This document shows positions 43,984-52,388 of a stretch of DNA of 64,000 bases, in pieces. The notes under the pieces were generated by a model. It ran no database searches. It was given only the letters and a program-made list of their open reading frames with translations, and was not told the DNA's origin. Within the stretch, counting starts at the first letter, position 1; every line of letters starts with the position of its first letter. The stretch is taken from the NCBI RefSeq assembly GCF_002814095.1, contig NZ_CP021913.1, forward strand, positions 744,001 through 808,000, read 5' to 3'. This stretch comes from Sagittula sp. P11. GTDB taxonomy: Bacteria > Pseudomonadota > Alphaproteobacteria > Rhodobacterales > Rhodobacteraceae. The position numbers were made by a program, and so were the translations under genes.

Positions 43984-44313
43984 TCAGCCGATGGCGATCT
44001 TCTTGGACTCTTCGTAGACGGAGCCGTCGTCATCGTACCAGGTGAACTTGAACTCGCCCGCCGCCGGAACGGTCGCATCGAATTCGAAGTAGGGGTTGGT
44101 CGAGATCGCCGGCGCCAGAACGACGTCGATCACGTTCTGGTCTCCGAAGTCACAGGTAAAGCGCCAGATGATCGAGCGCGGGATGGGGTTGCCGTCGCCG
44201 TCCTTGCGCTGGCCCGATTCCATCGGGTGCGAGATCAGCGTCTTGATGGTGATGACTTCACCCTCGGACGCGCTGCTCGGGACTTTGACGCGGGGTTTAA
44301 CACCGTCTGCCAT
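43984..44313 (-). CDS. soxZ: SoxZ, carrier-complex subunit
   Basis: 109 residues, immunoglobulin-like: KPRVKVPSSASEGEVITIKTLISHPMESGQRKDGDGNPIPR and a closing FKFTWYDDDGSVYEESKKIAIG. No signal peptide; the family is exported with SoxY through the Tat system as a complex. SoxZ binds SoxY and presents it to the enzymes. Starts 23 bases after soxY. Confidence 0.97.
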   Translation of the reverse strand: MADGVKPRVKVPSSASEGEVITIKTLISHPMESGQRKDGDGNPIPRSIIWRFTCDFGDQNVIDVVLAPAISTNPYFEFDATVPAAGEFKFTWYDDDGSVYEESKKIAIG

Positions 44314-44336
44314 TTGTCTGTCTCCTGAAAAAGGGG

Positions 44337-44771
44337 TTAGCCGCCGCAGCCGCCGATGGTGACCTTCACGGTCTTAGAGGCCGTCTGGAAGGAGCCGTCT
44401 TCCATCTTGGCGATCGCGGTCACGTCCTGCGTGCCGGCCAGGCGGATACGGGTCGACGCGACGCGGGACCCGGCCAGCGGGCCGAAACGGAAGGCGGCGA
44501 CACCCGGGGTCGGGTTGCCCATGGCGAAGATCCGCACCTCGACGGCACCGGGCGCGTCGATAGAGACCGGAACGGTGTTGCCGTTCTCGGCGATCTCGGG
44601 GGCGGTCAGGTTCAGCTCGCCCTCGGCGGCGGTTGCGCCGGCAAGGAATTCTTCCGCGGAGCCGACCATCTCGGCATCGGCGGCGGCCTGAGCAAAGGCG
44701 CTGACGGGCAGCAGGGCTGCCGCGGCGGCACCGGCGCTCAGCGCCAGGGTTTCACGTCGCGTGAAGTCCAT
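44337..44771 (-). CDS. soxY: SoxY, sulfur-carrier protein
   Basis: 144 residues. Tat signal MDFTRRETLALSAGAAAAALLPVSAFA. The C-terminus is VTIGGCGG: the GGCGG swinging arm whose Cys carries all sulfur intermediates of the Sox pathway. The body is the SoxYZ immunoglobulin-like domain (VRIFAMGNPTPGVAAFRFGPLAGSR). Lies between soxX and soxZ in the usual order. Confidence 0.97.
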   Translation of the reverse strand: MDFTRRETLALSAGAAAAALLPVSAFAQAAADAEMVGSAEEFLAGATAAEGELNLTAPEIAENGNTVPVSIDAPGAVEVRIFAMGNPTPGVAAFRFGPLAGSRVASTRIRLAGTQDVTAIAKMEDGSFQTASKTVKVTIGGCGG

Positions 44772-44793
44772 GTGATTTCTCCTATACTCGAGG

Positions 44794-45270
44794 TCAGCTG
44801 TCCTGAAGCGTCATCAGGAAGGCGACCACGTCCTCGATTTCCTGCGCCGAGAGGATCGGTTCGATCTCGCCCTGCGCGGCCTTACCGGTGTAACCGTCAC
44901 CCGGACGGGTGAAGCCACTGGTCTTGTAGAAGGCCGGCATGACCGTGCCTTCGAACGTCATCTTCGGGTTGGCGACGATGCCGCGCAGCTCCGCTTCGGT
45001 GCGGTAGCCGCCAACGCCGTTCAGCGGCGGGCCGACTTCGCCATGGAACGGCGCATCCTCAAGCGCCGTCACCGCGTGGCAGGCGACGCAGTTGCCCTTG
45101 CCTCGGTTGATCATCAGTTCCCGGCCCTTCGCCGCGTCACCCGGCGTTCCGGTCAGGGATGCCTCCACGGCACCGTATTCGTCGTAGGTCACGCTGTCGG
45201 GGGCCACGGTGTCCGCGAAAGCGGTCCCCGCCACCAGCACCGCGGCTGCCGTGATTGCTGTAAGCCTCAT
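44794..45270 (-). CDS. soxX: SoxX, monohaem cytochrome c subunit of SoxAX
   Basis: 158 residues with signal peptide MRLTAITAAAVLVAGTAFA. One haem site C61-V-A-C-H65 and a SoxX-type Met ligand region (FEGTVMPAFYKTSGF). Partner of SoxA in forming the SoxY-thiosulfonate. First structural gene after a 388-base gap that holds a perfect SoxR-type operator 96 bases upstream, so it very likely starts its own regulated transcript soxXYZABCD. Confidence 0.96.
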   Translation of the reverse strand: MRLTAITAAAVLVAGTAFADTVAPDSVTYDEYGAVEASLTGTPGDAAKGRELMINRGKGNCVACHAVTALEDAPFHGEVGPPLNGVGGYRTEAELRGIVANPKMTFEGTVMPAFYKTSGFTRPGDGYTGKAAQGEIEPILSAQEIEDVVAFLMTLQDS

Positions 45271-45658
45271 GTTCCCTCCCTAGGCTTTCGAGCCCGTACA
45301 AGGGCTCTACCTCGTATTGGCTGGTGTATACCGTAGGCCACCGGCCCCACACCACGCAACAACAAATTCACACTTATGAATTAATGAAGTCCTTGACAGT
45401 GGGGGCATTCCGCGCGGTGGCGGTTCAATTCCCTGATAAGCAAGGACTTTCGGCCATTCAACCTGTGGAGCGGCGATTTCCGGGGCGGCCACGCCGGGTA
45501 AATTCAATGCGGACACGCCCGTCGAATGATCCGGATTGCTCAACCCTGGGGCCATCCGACGGCCGGTTTGTGCGGTACTACGCACCTTCATGACGAAAGA
45601 ATGTTGCCCGAAGGCGCAAACGATTCGCCCGGTCGATGCGCGGCGGCAAACCCCGACT
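45271..45658. other. soxW-soxX intergenic control region
   Basis: 388 bases without a gene. The part nearest soxX is AT-rich (45360-45405) and carries the operator at 45366; CTGTCA with TTCATTAATTCATAAG on the minus strand may supply promoter boxes around it, though spacing is ambiguous. A small GTGCG/CGCAC hairpin at 45570-45585 lies soon after soxW. In Paracoccus the equivalent gap is a documented SoxR-binding region. Remaining bases show no recognisable element. Confidence 0.6.
45366..45381 (+). promoter_or_regulatory. SoxR-type operator upstream of soxX
   Basis: ATTCACACTTATGAAT: perfect ATTC-N8-GAAT inverted repeat, extended to AATTCA/TGAATT, in the AT-rich core of the soxW-soxX gap. 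It matches the operator form known for SqrR/BigR/SoxR sulfur sensors. Best-supported site of the set because position and sequence agree. Confidence 0.75.
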
Positions 45659-46243
45659 TCAGTCGGTCATGCCGTTCGCGCGTTCCTGGATCCGGCGCGC
45701 GTGGTAACGCTGGAAGTCCTCGCCCGTCTCGGCCTCCATCTCGTAGCGCTTCTCGGCCACCCAGGTGAACATGTCTATCGACGTGCCCTTGCCGAAGGCG
45801 CCCGGCATGACGGCCACGGCGGCGTCGATGGCGGGCTGGCCCTCGGGGACCTCTTCCGGCAAAAAGACGATGTTCGGCGTGAACAGCACGCGCCACTTCC
45901 GGGCCATCTGCTTCTCGGAGAGCGCCTCGCCGTCGAGGTCGGTCACTTCGGTATCGCCATGCAGGTTCATCTGAACGACGAAGTAATTGTCGTCGATGTA
46001 CTCCGACACCTCAGGGTCCGAGAACACCTCCTCGTGCATCTTCTGGCAATAGATGCAGCCGCGCTGCTCGAAGAAGATGACGAGGCGCTTGCCCTCGTCA
46101 TTGGCCTCGGCCAGGTCGTCCCGCAGGTCCTTGAAGGTGTCGCGCATCCACGGCTGCTTGTGCAGCCCGTCGTCGCCCACCTCCTGCGCCAGCGCCGGCA
46201 GAGCCAGCGCGATGCCAAGCGCCGCACCGATCCATGCTTTCAT
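45659..46243 (-). CDS. soxW: SoxW, periplasmic thioredoxin
   Basis: 194 residues from the ATG at 46243 with GGGAGG upstream. Signal peptide MKAWIGAALGIALALPALAQ. Thioredoxin fold with active site C-I-Y-C in FFEQRGCIYCQKMHEEVF and a cis-Pro region FTPNIVF. Receives electrons from SoxV and keeps SoxY or other Sox proteins reduced. Follows soxV in the same direction by 65 bases. Confidence 0.93.
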   Translation of the reverse strand: MKAWIGAALGIALALPALAQEVGDDGLHKQPWMRDTFKDLRDDLAEANDEGKRLVIFFEQRGCIYCQKMHEEVFSDPEVSEYIDDNYFVVQMNLHGDTEVTDLDGEALSEKQMARKWRVLFTPNIVFLPEEVPEGQPAIDAAVAVMPGAFGKGTSIDMFTWVAEKRYEMEAETGEDFQRYHARRIQERANGMTD

Positions 46244-46308
46244 TTCACGTCCTCCCAGACAGCGCGCCCGCGGGTCGAGGCCCGCAACAGGCGCATTCGA
46301 CACAAGGT

Positions 46309-47055
46309 TCAGCTCAGCGACGTCCAGCCCGGGAATGTCTCGATCATCCACTGAGCGATCAGGTTCACCGTATCGGTCGCGATGAGAATGGCAAACAGGA
46401 TCAGCATGACACCCATCACCTTCTCGACATATTGCAGCTTGCTGCGGTGACGGGCGGTCCATTTCAGGAACGGACCCGAGAACAGCGCAGCGATCACGAA
46501 AGGCGCGGTCATGCCGATGCCGTAGACCAGCAGCAAGAGCCCGCCGCGCCAGATGTCGCCCATCCCGGAGGCGATCATCAGGATCGAGGCCAGCGCAGGC
46601 CCGACGCAGGGTGTCCAGCCGAAGCCGAAGGCCAACCCCATCACGTAGGCCCCCATCAGCGTCGTGGGTTCCGCGGTGCTTTCGACCCGGGCCTCCCGGT
46701 ACAGCAGGCCGATGCGGATCACGCCAAGGAAATGCAGGCCGAAGACGAACAGGATCGCGGCGGCGACATAGGACAGCGGCTGCCTCCAGTCGGCGAAAGC
46801 CTGTCCGACCGCCGTCGCGCCCATCCCCAGCAGTACGAAGATCGTCGTGACGCCCGCTGCGAAGAACACGGCGGACACGATGAGGCGCTTCTGGGCACCC
46901 GGAGGAATACCGGCGTCATCGCGCAGTTCAGCCATGCTGATTCCCGCCATGTAGCACAGGTAGAAAGGCACCATCGGAAGGATGCAGGGCGTAAAAAAGC
47001 TCAAAAGCCCGGCAAGCGCTGCACCGGCAAAGCTGATATCAAGCACAACCCACAC
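46309..47055 (-). CDS. soxV: SoxV, CcdA-type thiol electron transporter
   Basis: 248 residues from a GTG at 47055 (AAGGAAAG just upstream). Six membrane helices with the CcdA/DsbD motifs FFTPCILPMVPFYLCYMAG and FGFGWTPCVGPALASI; the two Pro-Cys cysteines pass electrons from cytoplasmic thioredoxin to SoxW in the periplasm. First gene of the minus-strand sox operon; its start faces soxS across a 65-base gap with operator-like sequence. Confidence 0.94.
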   Translation of the reverse strand: MWVVLDISFAGAALAGLLSFFTPCILPMVPFYLCYMAGISMAELRDDAGIPPGAQKRLIVSAVFFAAGVTTIFVLLGMGATAVGQAFADWRQPLSYVAAAILFVFGLHFLGVIRIGLLYREARVESTAEPTTLMGAYVMGLAFGFGWTPCVGPALASILMIASGMGDIWRGGLLLLVYGIGMTAPFVIAALFSGPFLKWTARHRSKLQYVEKVMGVMLILFAILIATDTVNLIAQWMIETFPGWTSLS

Positions 47056-47068
47056 CTTTCCTTGAAAA

Positions 47069-47084
47069 ATTCACATATTCAGAT
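47069..47084 (+). promoter_or_regulatory. Candidate SoxR operator in the soxV-soxS gap
   Basis: ATTCACATATTCAGAT: the left half matches the sox consensus ATTCACA exactly, while the right half is AGAT instead of GAAT; two ATTC half-sites lie in tandem. The soxS-soxV gap is a known SoxR target in Paracoccus, so position supports the call despite imperfect sequence. Confidence 0.5.
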
Positions 47085-47120
47085 TACGTTGTCCGTAAAG
47101 AGTTCGTCAATCGGTGGATC

Positions 47121-47501
47121 ATGTCCTTTCGTCACCTTTTCATGGCAGCCTGCGTCGCCGTGCCGCTTTCGGGCGGCGCGGCGTTTGCCGAAGACTACAC
47201 GCTCGTCATGGTCGAGCAGCCGGGCTGCGCCTATTGCGCCGCCTGGGACGACGAGATCGCACCGGCCTATCCCAATACGGCAGAAGGACAATTTGCGCCA
47301 CTGGTGCGCGCCGACCTGCGCGAAGGACCGCCCGAGGGCGTCACCTACGAACGGCGCGTGAACTTCACGCCGACCTTCATCCTCGTCGAGGACGGGGCCG
47401 AGATTGCCCGGCTCGAAGGCTACATCGGGCAGGATTTTTTCTGGCCCGTGCTTGCGCAGCTGCTTGAGTCGCACACCGAGTTTACGCAACCTACTAATTG
47501 A
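47121..47501 (+). CDS. soxS: SoxS, periplasmic thioredoxin-like regulatory protein
   Basis: 126 residues. Signal peptide MSFRHLFMAACVAVPLSGGAAFA. Thioredoxin-like with C-A-Y-C in MVEQPGCAYCAAWDDEI and VNFTPTFIL. SoxS of Paracoccus is a reactivating disulfide reductase for the Sox system. First of the plus-strand genes soxS > soxR > soxT, with 22 bases to soxR. Confidence 0.9.
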   Translation: MSFRHLFMAACVAVPLSGGAAFAEDYTLVMVEQPGCAYCAAWDDEIAPAYPNTAEGQFAPLVRADLREGPPEGVTYERRVNFTPTFILVEDGAEIARLEGYIGQDFFWPVLAQLLESHTEFTQPTN

Positions 47502-47523
47502 CCAGAAAGAGTCAGGAACAGGC

Positions 47524-47865
47524 ATGGGACTACCTGTATTACGAGACGACCTGAGTGACAGCGAACTCGACGCCATCGTCGAGAAGGCAAACGCCGCGTC
47601 TGCCTTTCTGAAGGCCATCAGCCACGAGGGCCGGCTGATGATCCTGTGTCACCTCGTCTCCGGCGAGAAGTCGGTGACGGAACTGGAGGAACTGCTGTCC
47701 GCACGGCAGGCAGCGGTCAGCCAGCAACTGTCGCGGCTGCGTCTTGAGGGGCTCGTGGTTCCGCGCCGCGACGGAAAGGCGATCTACTACCGGCTGGCGG
47801 ACGACAAGCCGCGCAAGATGCTTGAAACGGTCTACGAGCTGTTCTGCGGCGACGACGCAGACTGA
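47524..47865 (+). CDS. soxR: SoxR, ArsR-family persulfide-sensing repressor
   Basis: 113 residues from the ATG at 47524. ArsR winged helix: ISHEGRLMILCHLVSGEKSVTELEELLSARQAAVSQQLSRLRLEGLVVPRRDGKAIYYRL. It has exactly two cysteines, Cys42 (MILCHL) and Cys108 (ELFCGD), at nearly the same positions as the pair that forms a tetrasulfide bridge in the sulfide sensor SqrR. Binding ATTC-N8-GAAT sites and release on persulfidation are known for this type. Such sites occur in the sox gaps here. Confidence 0.93.
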   Translation: MGLPVLRDDLSDSELDAIVEKANAASAFLKAISHEGRLMILCHLVSGEKSVTELEELLSARQAAVSQQLSRLRLEGLVVPRRDGKAIYYRLADDKPRKMLETVYELFCGDDAD

Positions 47866-47967
47866 CGGCCCGACCGATGCCGCGCCGCCGCGTGGCATTT
47901 TCTTGCGAAGGCGCAGGCAGGTCCGCATAGTCGGATAATCACGTCAGGTCGGGAGGAGGACTCTGGC

Positions 47968-49026
47968 ATGTTGGAACTTGTGGGCGAGCACCAGATGGTC
48001 GCTCTGATCGGCCTTGGCAGCGGCATTCTGCTGGGCCTTGCAGCCCGCCTTGGACGCTTCTGCACGCTCGGCGCCATCGAGGACGCCCTGTATGGCGGTT
48101 CGACCGTGCGCCTGCGCATGTGGGGCATCGCCATCGGCCTTGCGATCATGGGCAGCTTCGCCCTCATGGCCTCGGGCCTGCTGGTCGAGAGCGAAACCTA
48201 TTACCTGTCGATCCGCTGGATGCCGCTCGCCTCCATCGTGGGCGGCTTGGTCTTCGGCTACGGCATGGCGCTGTCGGGCAATTGCGGCTACGGCGCCATC
48301 GCCCGGCTGGGCGGCGGCGACCTGCGCAGCTTCGTCATCGTGCTGGTCATGGGCGTCAGCACCTTCGTCGTGCTGTCCGGCCCGCTCGCGCCCTTGCGGG
48401 GCATGCTCTTCCCCCAGGTGCCCGTCACCACCGAGGTCCCGCCCGGCATTGCACATCAGCTTGCCGCCATGTCGGGCCTGTCGGTGCCGGTCATCGGCAT
48501 GACAATCGGCGCACTGATCATGATCGGCTCTGGCGCGGCCCGCGCGGTGTGGGAGAAACCGTCTCGCGTCCTGTGGTCCGCAGCGGTAGGGCTCGCGGTC
48601 ATCCTGGCCTGGGCCGGAACGTCATGGGTGGCGCACCGCGGGTTCGAGGCGCTGCCTGTCGTCTCCCACAGCTTCGCGGCCCCGCTGGGCGACACGATCC
48701 TGTGGTGGATGACCGGCTCTGCACGGCCCCTGTCGTTTGCGGTGGGATCGGTCGCCGGGGTCTGGGCGGGCGCCTTCATCGGGTCGCTGATCAAGGGGCA
48801 TTTCCGCTGGGAAGCCTGCGAGGATCCGCGGGAACTGCGCCGCCAGATCTTCGGGGCGGCGCTCATGGGCGGCGGCGCCGTCGTGGCGCTCGGCTGCTCC
48901 ATCGGCCAGGGGCTGTCGGCGTTCTCCGTACTCGCCTTCTCGGCGCCGGTCACCTTCGCGTCGATCTTTGCCGGTGCCGCGTTCGGACTGCGTCAGCTTA
49001 TCGTGGGGTTCCAGCCCGCCGAATGA
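47968..49026 (+). CDS. soxT: SoxT-like YeeE/YedE-family sulfur-compound transporter
   Basis: 352 residues with about nine to ten membrane helices and a strong GGGAGGAGG ribosome site. Cysteine motifs GRFCTLGAIEDALYGG, ALSGNCGYGAIARLGGGDLR and VALGCSIGQGLSAFS are those of YeeE-type thiosulfate carriers. The full-length form contrasts with the two half-size proteins at 9895-10759. Location next to soxRS matches SoxT of other alphaproteobacteria, proposed to import thiosulfate or another sulfur species needed for SoxR induction; that role is inferred here. Confidence 0.88.
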   Translation: MLELVGEHQMVALIGLGSGILLGLAARLGRFCTLGAIEDALYGGSTVRLRMWGIAIGLAIMGSFALMASGLLVESETYYLSIRWMPLASIVGGLVFGYGMALSGNCGYGAIARLGGGDLRSFVIVLVMGVSTFVVLSGPLAPLRGMLFPQVPVTTEVPPGIAHQLAAMSGLSVPVIGMTIGALIMIGSGAARAVWEKPSRVLWSAAVGLAVILAWAGTSWVAHRGFEALPVVSHSFAAPLGDTILWWMTGSARPLSFAVGSVAGVWAGAFIGSLIKGHFRWEACEDPRELRRQIFGAALMGGGAVVALGCSIGQGLSAFSVLAFSAPVTFASIFAGAAFGLRQLIVGFQPAE

Positions 49027-49053
49027 CAGGTCCGGCGGGATGGCAACGACAGG

Positions 49054-49650
49054 TCAGTCGAAATCCCGCAGCCGCGCAACGTACCGGGCGAGCGTGTCGA
49101 TCTCCAGGTTGATGCGGTCGCCGACGGCGGTCAGTCCCCAGGTCGTGACTTCCTTGGTGTGCGGGATGAAGTTGATCCCGAAGGTCGTGCCGTCCACTTC
49201 GTTCACCGTCAGAGAGGTGCCGTTCAGCGCCACCGATCCCTTCGGCGCGATGAAACGGGCCAGCGCCTCGGGCGCGTCGAAGGTGACGCGCGTGCTGTCG
49301 CCCTCGTCCTGCATGCCCACCACCGTGGCGACCCCGTCCACGTGTCCCGACACGATATGCCCGCCCAGTTCGTCCCCGACCTTCAGCGCGCGCTCGAGGT
49401 TGATCTTGCTGCCCTCGGTCCAGCCATCGTTGCCGCCGATGGTCGTCTTCGACAGCGTCTCGGCGCTGATGTCGACCTCGAACCAGTCAGGGCCCAGCCC
49501 GATCACCGTCAGGCAGACACCGTTGCAGGCGATCGAGGCGCCCATGTCGATGGAGGCGGTCTTGTATTTGGTGCCGATCCGTGCGCGAAGATCGCCGCGG
49601 CGCTCCAGCGCGCGCACTTCGCCAACATCCGTGATGATCCCCGTGAACAT
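49054..49650 (-). CDS. ribE: Riboflavin synthase alpha subunit
   Basis: 198 residues made of two lumazine-binding repeats, each starting with MFTGI or similar: MFTGIITDVGEVRAL ... ACNGVCLTVIG in the first and GGHIVSGHVDGVATV ... ALNGTSLTVNEVDG in the second. The trimeric enzyme dismutates two lumazines to riboflavin. It is usually transcribed with ribD and nrdR; here ribD lies 5 kb away and three capsule genes on the other strand lie between. No FMN riboswitch seen upstream. Confidence 0.95.
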   Translation of the reverse strand: MFTGIITDVGEVRALERRGDLRARIGTKYKTASIDMGASIACNGVCLTVIGLGPDWFEVDISAETLSKTTIGGNDGWTEGSKINLERALKVGDELGGHIVSGHVDGVATVVGMQDEGDSTRVTFDAPEALARFIAPKGSVALNGTSLTVNEVDGTTFGINFIPHTKEVTTWGLTAVGDRINLEIDTLARYVARLRDFD

Positions 49651-49790
49651 GCTGCCTCCGCCGGATTCGTGAGTTTACAAAGCCTTAATTTCGCCGAACT
49701 CTTTGAATAGTTTGGCAACAAAGGCATCACATATACGGAAGGTCTCCACAAGGTCGGTTGGCACGCGACAGGGACGTTCGAAGGGCACGC

Positions 49791-51101
49791 ATGGGCGATA
49801 TGGCGAAGATCAGCAAGGGCAGCGGCGACCAGAGGGTCTTTCTGTTCCTTCAGGGACCGCACGGGCCGTTCTTCCACCGTCTGGCCCAGATGCTGCGCAA
49901 GACCGGCGCGAAGGTCTGGCGTGTCGGTTTCAACGCCGGGGACCGGGCCTTCTGGTTCCATCCGAAGACCTTCCTGCCCTTCCGCGGCACGCAGGACCAG
50001 TGGCGGGCCTGGCTGATCGACCTCCTGCACGAGAAGCGGATCACCGACCTCGTGCTGTACGGCGACGTGCGCCGCATCCACGCCGAGGCGGTGGAGGAAG
50101 CGCGCCGCCGCGGCATCACCGTGCACGTCTTCGAAGAAGGCTACATGCGCCCCTACTGGGTGACGTATGAACGCGGCGGTTCCAACGGGCACTCACGGCT
50201 GATGGACATGACCGTTGCGGACATGCGCCGCGCGCTTGAGAAGTCCGACATGGAGGCCCCCCTGCCCCCGGCGCATTGGGGCGACATGCGGCAGCATATC
50301 TTCTATGGCGCGCTCTACCATTGGTTCGTGATGTTCCGGAACGGCGATTTCCGCAACTTCCAGCCGCACCGCTCCCTGACGGTATTCCAGGAATTCCTGC
50401 TGTACCTCCAGCGCCTGACCTTGATGCCGCTCACCTGGGCGGACCGCGTGATCGCCACGCTGCGCATCCGGCAGGGCGGATTCCCCTACCACCTGTGCCT
50501 GATGCAACTGGAGCATGACTCCAGCTTCCAGAAACACTCCCCCTTCACCACGATGCCCGATTTCCTCGGGATGGTGATCGAGGGCTTCGCGTCGGGCGCC
50601 CCCGGCCACCACCACCTCGTGTTCAAGGCGCATCCGCTGGAAGACGACCGTGCCGGTGTGCGCAAGGCGATCCGCGCGGCCGCGAAGCGCCACGGCGTGG
50701 GCGACCGGGTCCATTACGTGCGCGGCGGCAAGCTGGCGCAGCTGCTGAACGATGCGCGCACCGCCGTTACCGTGAACTCTACGGCTGCACAGCAGGTGTT
50801 GTGGCGCGGCATTCCGCTCAAGGTGTTCGGCGATGCGGTCTATGCCAAGCCGGAGTTCGTCTCCACCCAGCCACTGCCCGAGTTCTTTGCCCTGCCCTCC
50901 CGGCCCGATAACAAGGCCTACAAGGACTACCGCCGCTATCTTCTTGAAACCTCGCAACTTCCCGGCGGTTTCTATTCGGCCCGCGGGCGGCGGCAATTGC
51001 TGCGGCAAGTGGTCGACATGATGCTGGCCGGGGACGATCCTTACGACGCCTTCGAACGCGGAACCGCGGCCCCAAGGCAACAGTTGCGCGTGGTGCACTG
51101 A
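49791..51101 (+). CDS. kpsS: KpsS-like capsule Kdo transferase
   Basis: 436 residues from the ATG at 49791 (GAAGGG upstream; ATG at 49800 also possible). Features of KpsS proteins: VFLFLQGPHGPFFHRLAQMLRKTGAKVWRVGFNAGD at the N-terminus, VHVFEEGYMRPYWVT in the middle, HLVFKAHPLED and VNSTAAQQVLWRGIPLKVFGDAVY near the C-terminus. KpsS adds the first beta-Kdo residues to a phospholipid acceptor that anchors group 2/3 capsules at the inner membrane. First gene of a capsule set with an OPX lipoprotein and KpsC. Confidence 0.88.
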   Translation: MGDMAKISKGSGDQRVFLFLQGPHGPFFHRLAQMLRKTGAKVWRVGFNAGDRAFWFHPKTFLPFRGTQDQWRAWLIDLLHEKRITDLVLYGDVRRIHAEAVEEARRRGITVHVFEEGYMRPYWVTYERGGSNGHSRLMDMTVADMRRALEKSDMEAPLPPAHWGDMRQHIFYGALYHWFVMFRNGDFRNFQPHRSLTVFQEFLLYLQRLTLMPLTWADRVIATLRIRQGGFPYHLCLMQLEHDSSFQKHSPFTTMPDFLGMVIEGFASGAPGHHHLVFKAHPLEDDRAGVRKAIRAAAKRHGVGDRVHYVRGGKLAQLLNDARTAVTVNSTAAQQVLWRGIPLKVFGDAVYAKPEFVSTQPLPEFFALPSRPDNKAYKDYRRYLLETSQLPGGFYSARGRRQLLRQVVDMMLAGDDPYDAFERGTAAPRQQLRVVH

Positions 51102-51221
51102 CCCGACCGGTCCGCAAAGCTGGATTTCTTCGTCAGCAGCCTCTAACCTGTGGAAAAATCGGGGACCACAAAGGTCACCCATATAAAACCGAGGCAGACT
51201 TCAGGTCGAGGAGACCGAGCA

Positions 51222-52388
51222 GTGAAAAGTACCCCCTCCCGGTGGGCGAGGAGCGTCGCCATGCTGGCCGCGGTGTCGATTCTGGCATCCTGCGGCCTTC
51301 CGCGCGTTGGCCCGAACAAACGCGAAATCTTTGCAGGATCTGTTCAGAGGGAGGGTGACTCCTTCATTGTCGCGGTGAACGACCGGGTGACGCGGGCCAC
51401 GGCCGTGGTTCCGGCGCTCGGCTTCTCTGAAGGCTTCCGGAATGCCTCTGTCGTCGGGTCGGACACGATCCAGCCCGGGGACACACTGGGCCTGACGATC
51501 TGGGAAAACGTCGACGATCCGCTTCTGGGCGCCGGTGGCGGCGCTACCGGCGGCAGCGGGCCGGCCATCCTCGAAGAAGTGCAGGTCGACGGCTCCGGTT
51601 TCATCTTCATTCCCTACGCTGGCCGCATCCGTGCCGCCGGGAACACGCCCGAACGCATCCGCCAGATCATCACCGCCAAGCTTGAAGACCAGACACCCGA
51701 TCCGCAGGTACAGGTGCGCCGGCTGGCGGGTGACGGGTCCACCGTCAGCCTGCTGGGGTCGATCAGCGGTCAGGGCGTCTATGCCATCGAACGTCCGACC
51801 CGGACGCTGTCCTCGATGATCGCACGCGCCGGTGGCGTCACGATCAAGCCGGAGATCGCGCAGATCAAGATCATCCGCGGCAACCGGACCGAGACGATCT
51901 GGTTCCAGGACCTCTACAAGAACCCCGATTTCGACATCGCCCTGCGCGGCGGCGACCGCATCCTGGTCGAAGAGGACACCCGCGCCTTCACCGCGCTTGG
52001 CGCGACGGGCACACAGGCGCGCGTTCCCTTCGAGGCGCAGAGCATCTCTGCCGTCGAGGCCATCGCAACCGTCGGCGGCCTGATCTCGGCCACGGCAGAT
52101 CCGACCGGCGTTTTCGTGTTCCGCAACGAACCCGCGGAAATCGCCAACCACGTCCTGGGCCGGACAGACCTGGTCGGTGCACAGCGCATGGTCTACGTGC
52201 TGGACCTGACCGAACCGAACGGCATGTTCATGGCACGCGACTTCGTCATCCGCGACCAGGACACGCTCTACGTGACCGAAGCGCCGTATGTGCAGTGGGA
52301 CAAGACCATCGCATCCCTGACAGGATCGCTCAGCTCGGTGGCAACGGTCACCGATATTTCCGACACGCTCAGTGGCAGCGGGGACTAA
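51222..52388 (+). CDS. Outer-membrane polysaccharide export (OPX) lipoprotein, Wza/KpsD-like
   Basis: 388 residues from a GTG at 51222 with GAGGAG eight bases upstream. Lipoprotein signal with lipobox L-A-S-C (MLAAVSILASCGLPRVG). Poly_export domain: GDTLGLTIWENVDDPLL, GFIFIPYAGRIRAAGNTPERIRQIITAKL; followed by SLBB repeats (VSLLGSISGQGVYAIERPTRTLSSMIARAGG). Forms the outer-membrane channel for capsule. The inner-membrane KpsMTE partners are not in the window. Its end overlaps the KpsC start by 17 bases. Confidence 0.9.
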   Translation: MKSTPSRWARSVAMLAAVSILASCGLPRVGPNKREIFAGSVQREGDSFIVAVNDRVTRATAVVPALGFSEGFRNASVVGSDTIQPGDTLGLTIWENVDDPLLGAGGGATGGSGPAILEEVQVDGSGFIFIPYAGRIRAAGNTPERIRQIITAKLEDQTPDPQVQVRRLAGDGSTVSLLGSISGQGVYAIERPTRTLSSMIARAGGVTIKPEIAQIKIIRGNRTETIWFQDLYKNPDFDIALRGGDRILVEEDTRAFTALGATGTQARVPFEAQSISAVEAIATVGGLISATADPTGVFVFRNEPAEIANHVLGRTDLVGAQRMVYVLDLTEPNGMFMARDFVIRDQDTLYVTEAPYVQWDKTIASLTGSLSSVATVTDISDTLSGSGD

